Translations under genes and position numbers: made by a program
DNA from: Pseudomonadota bacterium
Lineage (GTDB): Bacteria > Myxococcota_A > UBA796 > GCA-2862545
Reading direction: 5' to 3'
Length of the DNA stretch: 64,000 nucleotides
Assembly (NCBI GenBank): GCA_947505245.1
Contig: CANNIZ010000006.1
Span: 1 to 64,000 of the forward strand
The notes under the pieces: model-generated
What the model was told of the DNA's origin: nothing
What the model saw: the letters and a program-made list of their open reading frames with translations, nothing else
The model's database searches: none
Shown: positions 18,762 through 26,974 of the stretch, one piece after another
Layout: each line of letters begins with the position of its first letter
Numbering within the stretch: the stretch's first letter is position 1

Positions 18762-19505
18762 TTAGCCCACGGAATCGGACCCTGCGCGGAACCGCTGCAG
18801 CAGGGCGCGAGGAATGCGCGGGCGACTGGACTGGTGGGCGGCGATCAAGGCGCGAATGCCGTCCGCGACGCGCTGGCGAACATCGGCTGCGGACTCACCG
18901 GGGCGGGCGACAACGCCCGGGCCGATGTGGCTCGTGAGCTTGACGGGCAAGGGCAGCGGCCCCAGGCCGACGACCGGTACGATCGGCCAACGGGTGCGCT
19001 CGTACAGGGCCTGGATCGGTCGACTGCCGACGAGGGGCGATCGGTAGAGCTCCTCGACGTTCTCGGTGAACGCGGGGAACATCGGTACACCCGCCTCCAT
19101 CGCGACCTCGACGAAGCCAAGGCGATGCCCCCACTTGAGCGTGTAGTGCTCGCGGCGGCCTTTGATCGCCTCGCGGGTGCCACCGGGTGACACGCCGACG
19201 AGCTCGCCGCTCTGCAGCCAATTCACGGCGTTCTCACGGGTGCCTTCGGCGGAGCCCATGCTCGTCACCAGCTGCGAAAGACCCGGCACCTTGAACAGCC
19301 AGCGATCGCCGAGGCCGTGCACGATCCGCCCGGTCTCGAGGTAGTACCGCGTCCCGAAATACCACGCATCCAGCGGAAGAAAGCCGTGGTAAAAGACGAT
19401 CAGGCCGCCGGAGCCGGCCGGCGGCAGGTGTTCGGTCCCGCGCGTCTCGTACCCGTTCCAGCGGCGGCCGAACGCGTCGATCGCGGTCGCGATTCCCTCG
19501 TTCAC
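18762..19505 (-). CDS. Lysophospholipid acyltransferase family protein
   Basis: From GTG 19505, which overlaps the stop of the upstream gene (GTGA), the protein has 247 residues. The acyltransferase block is visible: FYHGFLPLDAWYF (the HxxxxxD active-site motif), then GSAEGTRENAVNWL, and VSPGGTREAIKGRREHYTL as the phosphate-binding FxxGxx-type block, in the order seen in DGAT/TMEM68-like acyltransferases. It would esterify a lipid acceptor on the inner membrane. An upstream in-frame Met at 19586 lies in the previous gene and is rejected. Confidence 0.82.
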   Translation of the reverse strand: MNEGIATAIDAFGRRWNGYETRGTEHLPPAGSGGLIVFYHGFLPLDAWYFGTRYYLETGRIVHGLGDRWLFKVPGLSQLVTSMGSAEGTRENAVNWLQSGELVGVSPGGTREAIKGRREHYTLKWGHRLGFVEVAMEAGVPMFPAFTENVEELYRSPLVGSRPIQALYERTRWPIVPVVGLGPLPLPVKLTSHIGPGVVARPGESAADVRQRVADGIRALIAAHQSSRPRIPRALLQRFRAGSDSVG

Positions 19506-22069
19506 GCCGCCACCGGCGAGGCCATCGCGGCCGCGATCCGCGCGGCTTCGGGCGAGTCCGGAACCTTGGCGAGGTACTTCGACCACGCCTCGGTCGCGGC
19601 GGGCATGTCACCCTTGGCGGCCAGGGCGTCGCCCAGGTTCAGCCAGGCGACCGCGCGATCGGAGTCGAGCGCGAGCGCGCGCTTGATCTCGGCGATCGCG
19701 TCGTCGTAGCGGGCGAGCTGGAAGTCCGTGTACCCGAGGTTGTTGATCGCGCGGACGTCGGAGGGATCGAGCTCGACGGCCTTTGCGAAAGCGTCCCGTG
19801 CGCGACCGTAGTCGCCCTTGCGGAAGAACTCGATGCCGATGCCGTGGTACCGGGCGGCCTCGACCTTGGGGTCGCCGCCGCGCGTCTGCTCGAACGCTGC
19901 GAGCCGCGCCTGGAGCTCGGCGAGCTGCCTCTCGAGCGCGACCTTCTCGGTGCCGTCGCCGTCGGTCTGCGTGACCTCGGAGAGCAGCTCGGACCCTGCC
20001 GCGAGCTCGAACACGAACTCCCCACCTCCCGAGCCGACGAGGTTGCCGAACGCGGGTGTCTGGCGCGACTGCGCGGACACGCGTGGGGCCACGAACGAGC
20101 CGAGCTCGGACGCGGTGATCACGCCGTCGCCGTTCAGATCGGCCTGGCCGTCCAAGCCCTGGAGCAGGGTCCAGGTGAAGATCGAGTGGTGACCGGGCCC
20201 GTAGTCGGCGACCTGCTCGTCGGCGCCGCCTGCGGTGAGGATCTGGCGCGCGGGCCTGCGGGTGATCTCGGCGAGGTAGCGGCGTGGATCGCCTCCCGGA
20301 GAGGCTCCGCCGCGGGTGAGCGCGAGGCCGCCGTAGCACGCGTCCATCACGTAGAACACGTGTTTGCTGGGGAGCCCCTCCTGCACATCGTGCAGCTCGG
20401 ACATCGAGATCGCCTCGCTCTGCAGGTTCTCGAGGCCCGCGTCGACGGGGATGATGTACCCCCGCTGGGCGCCGCCCGGCAGCTCGCGCGTGGCCCCGTG
20501 GCCGCTGTAGAACACGAACACGCGGTCCTCGGGACCGACCTTCCCGGGCAGCTCGTCGCCGAGGACCTGCAGGATGCGCGCGCGCGTGGCGTCCTGGTCG
20601 TACAGGCCGATGACGTGGTCGGGCGCGAAGCCGAACTTCGACACGAGCGCGTCGCTCACGCCGTGCGCGTCGGCGCCGGCGTACGCGAGCTTCGGCCAGT
20701 GCTGGTAGGCGTCGATGCCGATCACCACGGCCCACGAGTCGGTGTAGGTCGACGACTTGACCGGTGCGGCCACGGTCGGCGCAGCGACGACTGGCGCGAC
20801 CACGGGATCGATGGCCGCGACGGCCGGCTCACCGATCACGGTGGTGCCGTCCCACAAGACGAGGTCGATCCCGCGCTCTTTAAGGCCATCGAGCACCAGG
20901 GGGATCGCGGCGATCGTCTGCTCGTGGATGTCGTGGAACAGGATCACGCCGCGGTGCATCGCGTCGACCTGGGTGAGCACGCTCGATGCGATCGACTCGG
21001 GCACCGGATCGGCCCAGTCGCGCGAGTCCACGTTCCACAGGTACGCGCGCGTGCCGCGGTCGAGGATATCCTTGGTGACGCGATCGTCGCGGGCTCCGTA
21101 CGGCGGGCGGATCAACGTCACGTCGACGCCGGACTCCGCCTCCAGGATCGCATCGCTGTCATCGATCTGCTGTGCGATCGCCTCGTCGGTGAGCTTCGGA
21201 AGGTTCTTGTGGTCCATCGTGTGGTTGCCGAGCAGGTGCCCGTCGGCGAGCATGCGCTTCACGACGGGATCGTTGCCCGTCGCGTTCTTGCCGAGCGCGA
21301 AGAACACCGCGTGGGTGTTGTACCGCGCGAGGATGTCGAGCACTTGCGGCGTGAGCGATGCGGAAGGCCCGTCATCGAACGTGAGCACGAAGGTGCGATC
21401 CGGCAGATCAAAGCCGTAGATCGCGTCGATTCCGTCGGTGCGACGCGCTCCGCGGCTGCCCTCGGTCATCACCGACGTCTCGTCCGCGTAGTCCGCCAGC
21501 ACGCGGTCTTCCGAGTACACCGTGCGCACGAACGCGACGTAGTCGTCCCACGCCTCGCGCGTGACCACCATGCCGCGTGTGCGGTCGAGGAGCGCCTTCG
21601 CTTCCGCCCGGTACCGGTCGGCGATGCCGTCGATCACGACCTGATCGGCGACCAGCCGCTCGCGCAAAGCCTCCCGACGCGGACCGTCGCCGCTCGTGGA
21701 CGCGAGCGCCGCGACCAGGTGGTGGAGCGTGTTCTGGAACGCGACCTTGTCGCCGTCGTGCAGATCCGAGCGCGACTCGAGCACGTCGAGGAACGTCGTC
21801 AGGCGCTTCGGCGGAGGCTTGAAGTCGCTCGACGCCGACGCACGGAGCTCGTCGATCAGCGCGCTCTCAAGCACCTCGGACGCCTCGGTCCGCTCCTCGT
21901 GCACGAGCTTGCCGACGACGTCGAGCGCGTCACGTCGCGACGCGTCGGTGGACGCCAGAGCGACCACACCTTTGCGGTGCAGGGCCGTGATCGCGTCGAA
22001 CCGGGGCTCGACCTCTTTGATGGACACAGGTTCTGCGGCAGCCGCCGCGGCGATCAACAGGGGAATCAT
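19502..22069 (-). CDS. NodB deacetylase-caspase-TPR fusion protein
   Basis: This 855-residue protein begins with a short hydrophobic signal (MIPLLIAAAAAAEP) and a helical region to about 200. A NodB polysaccharide deacetylase follows: TFDDGPS (catalytic Asp232 or 233), GNHTMDH (metal His), RPPYGARDD and LFHDIHE. After an Ala/Val/Pro linker comes a caspase-fold peptidase C14 domain with YSGHGA (His524) and DACYGG (Cys578). An EF-hand-like loop (DLNGDGVITASE) near 650, a short coiled coil, and three TPR repeats at about 735-840 end the chain. All catalytic motifs are intact. A cell-envelope glycan role combined with a protease is an inference; I know of no described protein with this order. Confidence 0.85.
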   Translation of the reverse strand: MIPLLIAAAAAAEPVSIKEVEPRFDAITALHRKGVVALASTDASRRDALDVVGKLVHEERTEASEVLESALIDELRASASSDFKPPPKRLTTFLDVLESRSDLHDGDKVAFQNTLHHLVAALASTSGDGPRREALRERLVADQVVIDGIADRYRAEAKALLDRTRGMVVTREAWDDYVAFVRTVYSEDRVLADYADETSVMTEGSRGARRTDGIDAIYGFDLPDRTFVLTFDDGPSASLTPQVLDILARYNTHAVFFALGKNATGNDPVVKRMLADGHLLGNHTMDHKNLPKLTDEAIAQQIDDSDAILEAESGVDVTLIRPPYGARDDRVTKDILDRGTRAYLWNVDSRDWADPVPESIASSVLTQVDAMHRGVILFHDIHEQTIAAIPLVLDGLKERGIDLVLWDGTTVIGEPAVAAIDPVVAPVVAAPTVAAPVKSSTYTDSWAVVIGIDAYQHWPKLAYAGADAHGVSDALVSKFGFAPDHVIGLYDQDATRARILQVLGDELPGKVGPEDRVFVFYSGHGATRELPGGAQRGYIIPVDAGLENLQSEAISMSELHDVQEGLPSKHVFYVMDACYGGLALTRGGASPGGDPRRYLAEITRRPARQILTAGGADEQVADYGPGHHSIFTWTLLQGLDGQADLNGDGVITASELGSFVAPRVSAQSRQTPAFGNLVGSGGGEFVFELAAGSELLSEVTQTDGDGTEKVALERQLAELQARLAAFEQTRGGDPKVEAARYHGIGIEFFRKGDYGRARDAFAKAVELDPSDVRAINNLGYTDFQLARYDDAIAEIKRALALDSDRAVAWLNLGDALAAKGDMPAATEAWSKYLAKVPDSPEAARIAAAMASPVAA

Positions 22070-22113
22070 GCACGCGCAGCGTAACGCAGTTAATCGCGCG
22101 CCCCGGAGGTCCC

Positions 22114-22398
22114 ATGCGCTGGATTGTCGCGATGCCGTTCGTGTTGCTCGCCTGCAACAACCCCTGCGAGCGCCTGCAAGGCGTCGCCGAGTCCAAAGCG
22201 CGCGAGTGCGGGGCCGAAGTCCAGCAGGACACCGGCACCGACGAACTCGAGTGCACCGACGAAGACGCGCAGTTCGCCGACTGTATGGTCCCCTGCTACC
22301 GCAGCGCCCCCTGCGGGGCCTTCGACGGCACCGACATGGGCGCCGCGACCGAGCTGCTCCAGTGCATGTTCGACTGCGCGCCCCAGGCGCAGCAATGA
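22114..22398 (+). CDS. Cys-rich lipoprotein, paralogue A
   Basis: Ninety-four residues with lipobox VLLAC (Cys14). After it the pattern is NPC..., ECG, LECTDED, DCMVPCY, APCGAFDGTD, QCMFDC, giving nine cysteines. The protein encoded 700 bp downstream has the same length and the same cysteine pattern. It is probably a disulfide-rich lipoprotein on the outer membrane. The ATG at 22114 follows CGGAGG, and its stop overlaps the next start (ATGA). Confidence 0.75.
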   Translation: MRWIVAMPFVLLACNNPCERLQGVAESKARECGAEVQQDTGTDELECTDEDAQFADCMVPCYRSAPCGAFDGTDMGAATELLQCMFDCAPQAQQ

Positions 22399-23117
22399 GC
22401 GGCCCGCGCATCAGCGTCGTCACGCCGGAGTTCTGCCTCCACGTGCTCGACCTGTGGCCGGACGGCGCCATCCCCGTGCGCCTCGTACGCACCGAGCGCG
22501 TCACCGGCCTGCTCGACGCGAACGGCCGGGCCGACATTCTCGCGAGCCTCGACGCCGCGCGCTTCCAAGCGACGCTTCCGCCGCCAGGGTTCGCCGAGAC
22601 CCTGCGCGACGTGATGAGCCGCCGGTGGGACAACCTGCGCGCGGACGAAGGCCTGGAAGCCGGCACACCGGCGACGCTGCTGTTCAGCGGCTGGGGCAAG
22701 AAGCCCGACTACGGCGACGTCGCGTTCCGCTACACGATCACGAACTGGGAACACGACGAGGACGTCGTGACCGATGAATACGGCGTGTCGCTGCAGTTCG
22801 CGACGTACGGCGGCGACTACAAACATGTCGGCCGAGCGTCGGACCGGCCATTCAGCGTCACGATCGGCGGCCTCGGTGAAGGCGGCGAGCGAATCCACGA
22901 CAAGGCCGACGCGATCGCGCGCGCCATCAAGCGCGGTCGCCGCGCGGACGAGGTCGCGATGACGTGCAAGGCGCTCATCGACACCTGGAGGAACACGGCG
23001 CCCGATCGGTGCGGTCCGGGCGTGGTGCTCGTGAACCTGTCGCCCGACGGCACCGTGGAGGCTGCTGCGATCGACGGCAATGGTGCGCGCGGCGTGCAGA
23101 TCCCGGCGTTTCCGTGA
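22395..23117 (+). CDS. Protein of unknown function
   Basis: A 240-residue protein without signal peptide or membrane segment, so probably cytoplasmic. It mixes strands and helices; features are FSGWGKKPDYGD near the middle, a YGVSLQFATYGGDYKHVG stretch and a C-terminal helix then strand (GVVLVNLSPDGTVEAAAIDG). The last part hints at an Ntn-hydrolase-like or other alpha-beta fold, but I do not recognise a family. It is coupled at both ends (ATGA and GTGA) to two paralogous Cys-rich lipoproteins, which suggests they work together. Confidence 0.6.
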   Translation: MSGPRISVVTPEFCLHVLDLWPDGAIPVRLVRTERVTGLLDANGRADILASLDAARFQATLPPPGFAETLRDVMSRRWDNLRADEGLEAGTPATLLFSGWGKKPDYGDVAFRYTITNWEHDEDVVTDEYGVSLQFATYGGDYKHVGRASDRPFSVTIGGLGEGGERIHDKADAIARAIKRGRRADEVAMTCKALIDTWRNTAPDRCGPGVVLVNLSPDGTVEAAAIDGNGARGVQIPAFP

Positions 23118-23398
23118 CGCGTATTCTGATCGCGCTGACGCTCGGGCTGGCCGCGTGCGGGACGCCGTGCGACCGCGAGCGCGACGTCGTGATCGCGGGG
23201 GCCGAACGATGCGGCCAGGCGGTGATCGGCGATACCGATGTGGAAGCCGAATGCACCGAGGAAGCCGCAGTGATCGCGAGCTGCCTCACTCCGTGCTTCC
23301 GCGGGGTCCCGTGTGGCGCTTTCGACGGCTCCGACGCCGACGCGATGGCCGAGCTCGGGCGCTGCCAGAGCGATTGCCTGTTCCCGGACGCTCAATAG
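23114..23398 (+). CDS. Cys-rich lipoprotein, paralogue B
   Basis: From GTG 23114, overlapping the preceding stop, this 94-residue lipoprotein (lipobox LAAC, Cys15) matches paralogue A at 22114 in length and pattern: TPC, RCG, ECTEEA, SCLTPCF, VPCGAFDGSD, RCQSDC. The shared PCGAFDG block near residue 70 is the strongest similarity. The two copies flank one unknown gene, so they arose by duplication within this unit. Function unknown. Confidence 0.75.
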   Translation: MTRILIALTLGLAACGTPCDRERDVVIAGAERCGQAVIGDTDVEAECTEEAAVIASCLTPCFRGVPCGAFDGSDADAMAELGRCQSDCLFPDAQ

Positions 23399-23665
23399 GC
23401 TGGCGAGCCAGCACCCTCGGATTTCGCGATTCGCCGGGCCAGCCTGCTCGACTTTCGCACCAGGAAGTCACGAACCCGAAGAATCGGCGTTTGCCCGTGA
23501 CGCAGCCGGCTGTCGATGGCGGCCGGGACCCGAAATCGGTCCCCTCGCGAAACTCGAGGTGGCTGGCGCCCGCGATCGCGAAATTGGCCGCTCCTGGCTC
23601 CCGGAAGGAGCCGGCCCGCTGACAGCCTAGCTCCAGATTAATCAGCAATCGTCAATTCCTGACCC
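23399..23665. other. Intergenic repeat region
   Basis: Between the convergent genes ending at 23398 and 23666. It begins with a hairpin-forming GCTGGC-GA-GCCAGC (23399-23412), contains the 31-nt-period motif at 23546-23600, and a second hairpin near 23595-23615 (GGCTCC, CGGAA, GGAGCC). No gene is seen. Confidence 0.6.
23546..23600. repeat. Second locus of the 31-nt-period motif
   Basis: GCGAAACT-N8-CTGGCGCC (23546-23569) and GCGAAATT-N8-CTGGCTCC (23577-23600), again 31 nt apart. The second copy is identical to those at 391 and 422 over its 16 fixed bases. Confidence 0.6.
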
Positions 23666-25483
23666 CTAATTTCCCCAGCGGGCGGCGATGCGCGCCTGCC
23701 CTTCGAGCACCTTGGTGCCGAAGTTGTGCGCGGGCGAGACGGTGTCCTCGTAGTGGTCGCCGTCGTCGGTGAGCAGGCTGACGTGCCGGTTGAAGTCCGG
23801 CTCGGGGATGATGTAGCTCATGTAGTTGTCGGCCATGCTGAACACGGCCTTGTAGGGGCTGTCGACGGCGGCGAACATCGGCTGTTGGGCGGCGTCGTAG
23901 GAGAGCACGTAGGGCGACGCGTGCATGTGCGTACAGTCGCAGTCGTCGACGGCGTCGGTGGGGATGCAATCTTCGTACACGACGTCGTCGCAGGTGCGGG
24001 GGTGCTGCGGGAAGAAGCGCGCGCCGGCGCCGCGGTTGGTGAGGGTGCCCACCTCGGCGGTCCACTGCGGATCGTCTTCCGGGAAGCCGTAGGCGAGCTC
24101 GGGGAGCAGCTCCCCGGGGACGGCGAGCCACTGAATCGGGCCCACCTGCACGCGCGACGTCTGCGTCGGGATGCAGCCGGAGTCCGTGCTGACGCCGACC
24201 TCGGGGCAGAGCGCCGGGTCGGTGACGAGCTGGTCGAAGCCCAGGTCGAAGATGCCGCTCGGCCCGAGGAGGTTGTACGCGATGTTCTCGATCGGGACGT
24301 AGATCGGCTCGACCTCGACGCGGATCGGGGCCGCCTTCATGGTCTCGCCGGCGGCGAGCGCGTCCATCGCGGCCTCAGCGATGTGCCAGCCGTGCGACGT
24401 CACGAAGTCCCAGCTGTCCTGCTCGGCCCACACAGGCACCTCATCGCCGTCGGCGTCGGTCACGCCGGACAGCACGTGCTCGCCGGACTCGGTGACGCGC
24501 GGCAGATCGCCGTTGAGCGCCGACTGCATGCCGCCGAGGCTCTCGGGCATGTGCAGCGCGACGCCGCCGTATTCGGCCTCGAGCACGGTGCGCATCGCGC
24601 CGACCCAGTCCGACGAGATCTCGTTGTTGCCGCTGCCGCGCACCTCGGGGTGGCCGGACCAGTTCGTGAAGGTGAACACGGTGGCGCCGTCGGGCGCGTT
24701 GCCCTGCACGACCAGGACCTGGTCGGAGATCACGACGGGATCGCGGCCGTCGTGGATCATGCCGTACATGTGGCTGTCGGGGTTCTTGCCGCCGAACGCG
24801 GGGCCGTTGAACCACGGGCCGCGGTCGCGCATGTTCACGGCGCCGACGGTGAGCTCGACGGGCTGCATGTTCCCGGCGGCCTCGCGCACGGCCTGCTGGA
24901 TGGTGTCCGCGACGCGCTGCTGGAAGTCCGGGTTGGTGCCGGAGATCGGATGCGCGAAGTCGTACGGGTTGCCCCACAGGCCCATCGTGTCGGGCCCCTG
25001 GTGGTTGTGGGTGGACGACACGACGAGGCGGCTGCCGTCGAAGCCGTCGGCGACGAGCGCGTCGCGGGCTTCGTGGATGCGCGGCCAACCGAGGCCGACG
25101 AGGTCGAGGCCGACGAACGCGACGTACTGCTCGTCCTGCGACAGCACGACGCAGCGCGCCCAGATCGGGTCGTGCACGCCGTTTGCGGGCCTCATCGGCC
25201 CGTACCCGCCGATGAAGGTGGCGTCGAACCAGCCGTCGCTGTCGACGTCGTCGAACGGCTCGTTGCCGGCTGTGCAGTCCGTGCCATCGGGCCGATCGAG
25301 ACAGCCGTCGAAGTCGTGGTTGCCGTTGAGATCGGTGAACGTCTCGAGGATGTCGGGCGTGAGATCAATAGCTGCGGCGCCGGCGTAGACCTGATCGCCC
25401 TTCTCGAGCGTCATCCCGAGGGGCGCGGGCTCGTGTTTGCAGGCCAACAACGAAAGAAGAATCACGAGGCCCCCGCGCGGCAT
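23666..25483 (-). CDS. Neutral ceramidase-like lipoprotein
   Basis: A 605-residue lipoprotein (lipobox LLAC, Cys15). The catalytic-domain start of neutral/alkaline ceramidases is clear: AGAAAIDLTPD, GYGPMRPANGVHDPIWARC, then VVSSTHNHQGPDTMGLWG with metal-binding His residues. An Asp-rich insert (DLNGNHDFDGCLD, DDVDSDGWFD) near residues 50-90 looks calcium-binding. In characterised ceramidases the nucleophile Ser lies in GDVSPN; the matching region here reads LNGDLPRV, so that Ser is not evident. It may be a divergent amidase acting on sphingolipid-like or N-acyl lipids, or a non-catalytic relative. Confidence 0.75.
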   Translation of the reverse strand: MPRGGLVILLSLLACKHEPAPLGMTLEKGDQVYAGAAAIDLTPDILETFTDLNGNHDFDGCLDRPDGTDCTAGNEPFDDVDSDGWFDATFIGGYGPMRPANGVHDPIWARCVVLSQDEQYVAFVGLDLVGLGWPRIHEARDALVADGFDGSRLVVSSTHNHQGPDTMGLWGNPYDFAHPISGTNPDFQQRVADTIQQAVREAAGNMQPVELTVGAVNMRDRGPWFNGPAFGGKNPDSHMYGMIHDGRDPVVISDQVLVVQGNAPDGATVFTFTNWSGHPEVRGSGNNEISSDWVGAMRTVLEAEYGGVALHMPESLGGMQSALNGDLPRVTESGEHVLSGVTDADGDEVPVWAEQDSWDFVTSHGWHIAEAAMDALAAGETMKAAPIRVEVEPIYVPIENIAYNLLGPSGIFDLGFDQLVTDPALCPEVGVSTDSGCIPTQTSRVQVGPIQWLAVPGELLPELAYGFPEDDPQWTAEVGTLTNRGAGARFFPQHPRTCDDVVYEDCIPTDAVDDCDCTHMHASPYVLSYDAAQQPMFAAVDSPYKAVFSMADNYMSYIIPEPDFNRHVSLLTDDGDHYEDTVSPAHNFGTKVLEGQARIAARWGN

Positions 25484-26884
25484 TTACTGAACGAAGAACG
25501 GCATCAGCAACACGGCGACCAGGATGACGATCACGACCACCAGGACGCCGGCGGCGATCATCACGTAGCCGGCGATGTCAGTGGGGGGCGCTTCTGGCGG
25601 AGGGACGTCAACGCCGACGAGGCGCTCCTCCAAGGCCTTCTGGAGCTCCGCATCCTTGGAGGCTCGCTCGATCTCGAGCTGCACGACGTCGATCCACGCG
25701 GGGTCGCCGCGCTCCGGCACCATCGCCCACGCGATGCGCAGCTGGTCGACGTACACCAGCCGGTCATCGCCCACCGCGCGCTCGAGCCGCATCACCAGCA
25801 GCTTCCCGAGGTCGGTCCACATGCGGTTCTGCCGGAAGAAGTCGTCGACCTCGTCCCAAACGCGCTTGTCTTTGTCGTGCTCCGCCAGGTTCTTCCAATA
25901 GAATTCAGACACCTGAACCGGGTCGCGAAAGAAGTCCGCCTGTTGTTGCAGCTCGACCGCGCCGAGCGGGTCGCGCAGCGGGTCGGACGTGGTGCGCGCC
26001 CACTCGTCGTACACCTCGGCCAGCTTCGCGGCTTCGGAGGTGAGGTTCGTCATGTACTGGAGCTGCTCGGCGAGCTCTGCCCAGCGCTCGAGCTTGCGCA
26101 ACATGCGACGACGAAGCTCGCACGCCTCCCAGTCCTGTGGATCGGACTGGAGCGCGCGGTCCGCGTACGTCAGCCCGAGCTCGAAGTCGGTATCGGCGAT
26201 CGGCTTCGCGAGCGCGAGGAACGGCCACGCCGCGCCCGGGTTCGCGTCCGCCGCCTTTCGAAACACGACCTCGACCGCCTTGTCGCTGCGGCCCGCCTTG
26301 CGTCCGATCTCGGCGAGCACCATCCACGCGCGCTTAATCGTCGGGTCGAGCGCGACCGCGCGTTCGGCGGTTTGGAACGCGGTGTCCGGGTCGGACGTGA
26401 GCAGCGCCCAGGCCTGCCACTCGAGCGCGACGCTGTCGGACGGGTTGGCTTCGAGCCGCGCCTGGGCGCGGGCGGCGAGCGCCTCCGCGAACTTTATGGG
26501 GATGTCTTCCGGTTTTCCTTGCAGGCGGCGAGCCAGCTGATTGCCGCGCTCGACCAACCGCGGGTCTTCGACGAGCGAGGCGTACATGCCGGCCGCGATC
26601 CACCCCTGCTTCTCCTCGAGGGACCGCGCGAGCGCGAGCATCATGCGATCGTGGACGATGCGCGGCGCGAGGTTCTCGTGAACGCCCGGGTAGAGCATGA
26701 AGGCGGCGTCTTCCATGGCGCCTTCTTCGGCTGTACGGAGGATCGGCACGTACTGAATGACCCACGACCCCGAAGACGGCGACATGACGAAGAAGTCTTC
26801 GATGCGATCGGCGGCCGAACCCCAATGAAGGTGGTCGATCGACGGGATGATTCGGGGGTCGAGCTCAGGGGTCGGGTCCGGCAT
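25484..26884 (-). CDS. TPR protein with C-terminal membrane anchor
   Basis: A 466-residue, mostly helical protein. Residues about 140-300 carry TPR-like repeats (for example VALEWQAWALLTSDPDTAFQ then AERAVALDPTIKRAWMVLAE), and one strongly hydrophobic C-terminal helix (about 440-463) is followed by only a few residues, that is, a tail anchor. Most of the protein would therefore be cytoplasmic. The gene abuts the ceramidase-like gene with no spacing, so they share a transcript. It is a protein-interaction scaffold with unknown partners. Confidence 0.7.
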   Translation of the reverse strand: MPDPTPELDPRIIPSIDHLHWGSAADRIEDFFVMSPSSGSWVIQYVPILRTAEEGAMEDAAFMLYPGVHENLAPRIVHDRMMLALARSLEEKQGWIAAGMYASLVEDPRLVERGNQLARRLQGKPEDIPIKFAEALAARAQARLEANPSDSVALEWQAWALLTSDPDTAFQTAERAVALDPTIKRAWMVLAEIGRKAGRSDKAVEVVFRKAADANPGAAWPFLALAKPIADTDFELGLTYADRALQSDPQDWEACELRRRMLRKLERWAELAEQLQYMTNLTSEAAKLAEVYDEWARTTSDPLRDPLGAVELQQQADFFRDPVQVSEFYWKNLAEHDKDKRVWDEVDDFFRQNRMWTDLGKLLVMRLERAVGDDRLVYVDQLRIAWAMVPERGDPAWIDVVQLEIERASKDAELQKALEERLVGVDVPPPEAPPTDIAGYVMIAAGVLVVVIVILVAVLLMPFFVQ

Positions 26885-26936
26885 GGCGGAACTCTACTCC
26901 AAACCGACCCGGAAGGACCAAGGGCGCCACGCAGCA

Positions 26937-26951
26937 TGGCACGAACCCTGC
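26937..26951 (+). promoter_or_regulatory. Sigma-54-like promoter ahead of ppsA
   Basis: TGGCACGAACCCTGC fits TGGCACG-N4-TTGC with one mismatch and correct GG-N10-GC spacing. The predicted transcript start would fall near 26962, with the ribosome binding site AGGGGGA just before ATG 26975. The very short leader is similar to that of rtcB in this window. No activator gene is adjacent. Confidence 0.55.
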
Positions 26952-26974
26952 GAGGCAGTTCGCAGGGGGACGCG

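Noticed and set aside
19844-22066. Plus-strand open frame opposite the NodB-caspase gene
   Set aside because: Long antisense frames are common at this GC content. The minus strand carries clear NodB, caspase and TPR motifs; this one carries none.
23726-26974. Long plus-strand open frame running into ppsA (would make a 1,880-residue protein)
   Set aside because: It is antisense to the ceramidase-like and TPR genes, is rich in Arg, Val and His as shadow frames in GC-rich DNA are, and ppsA homology starts only at 26975.
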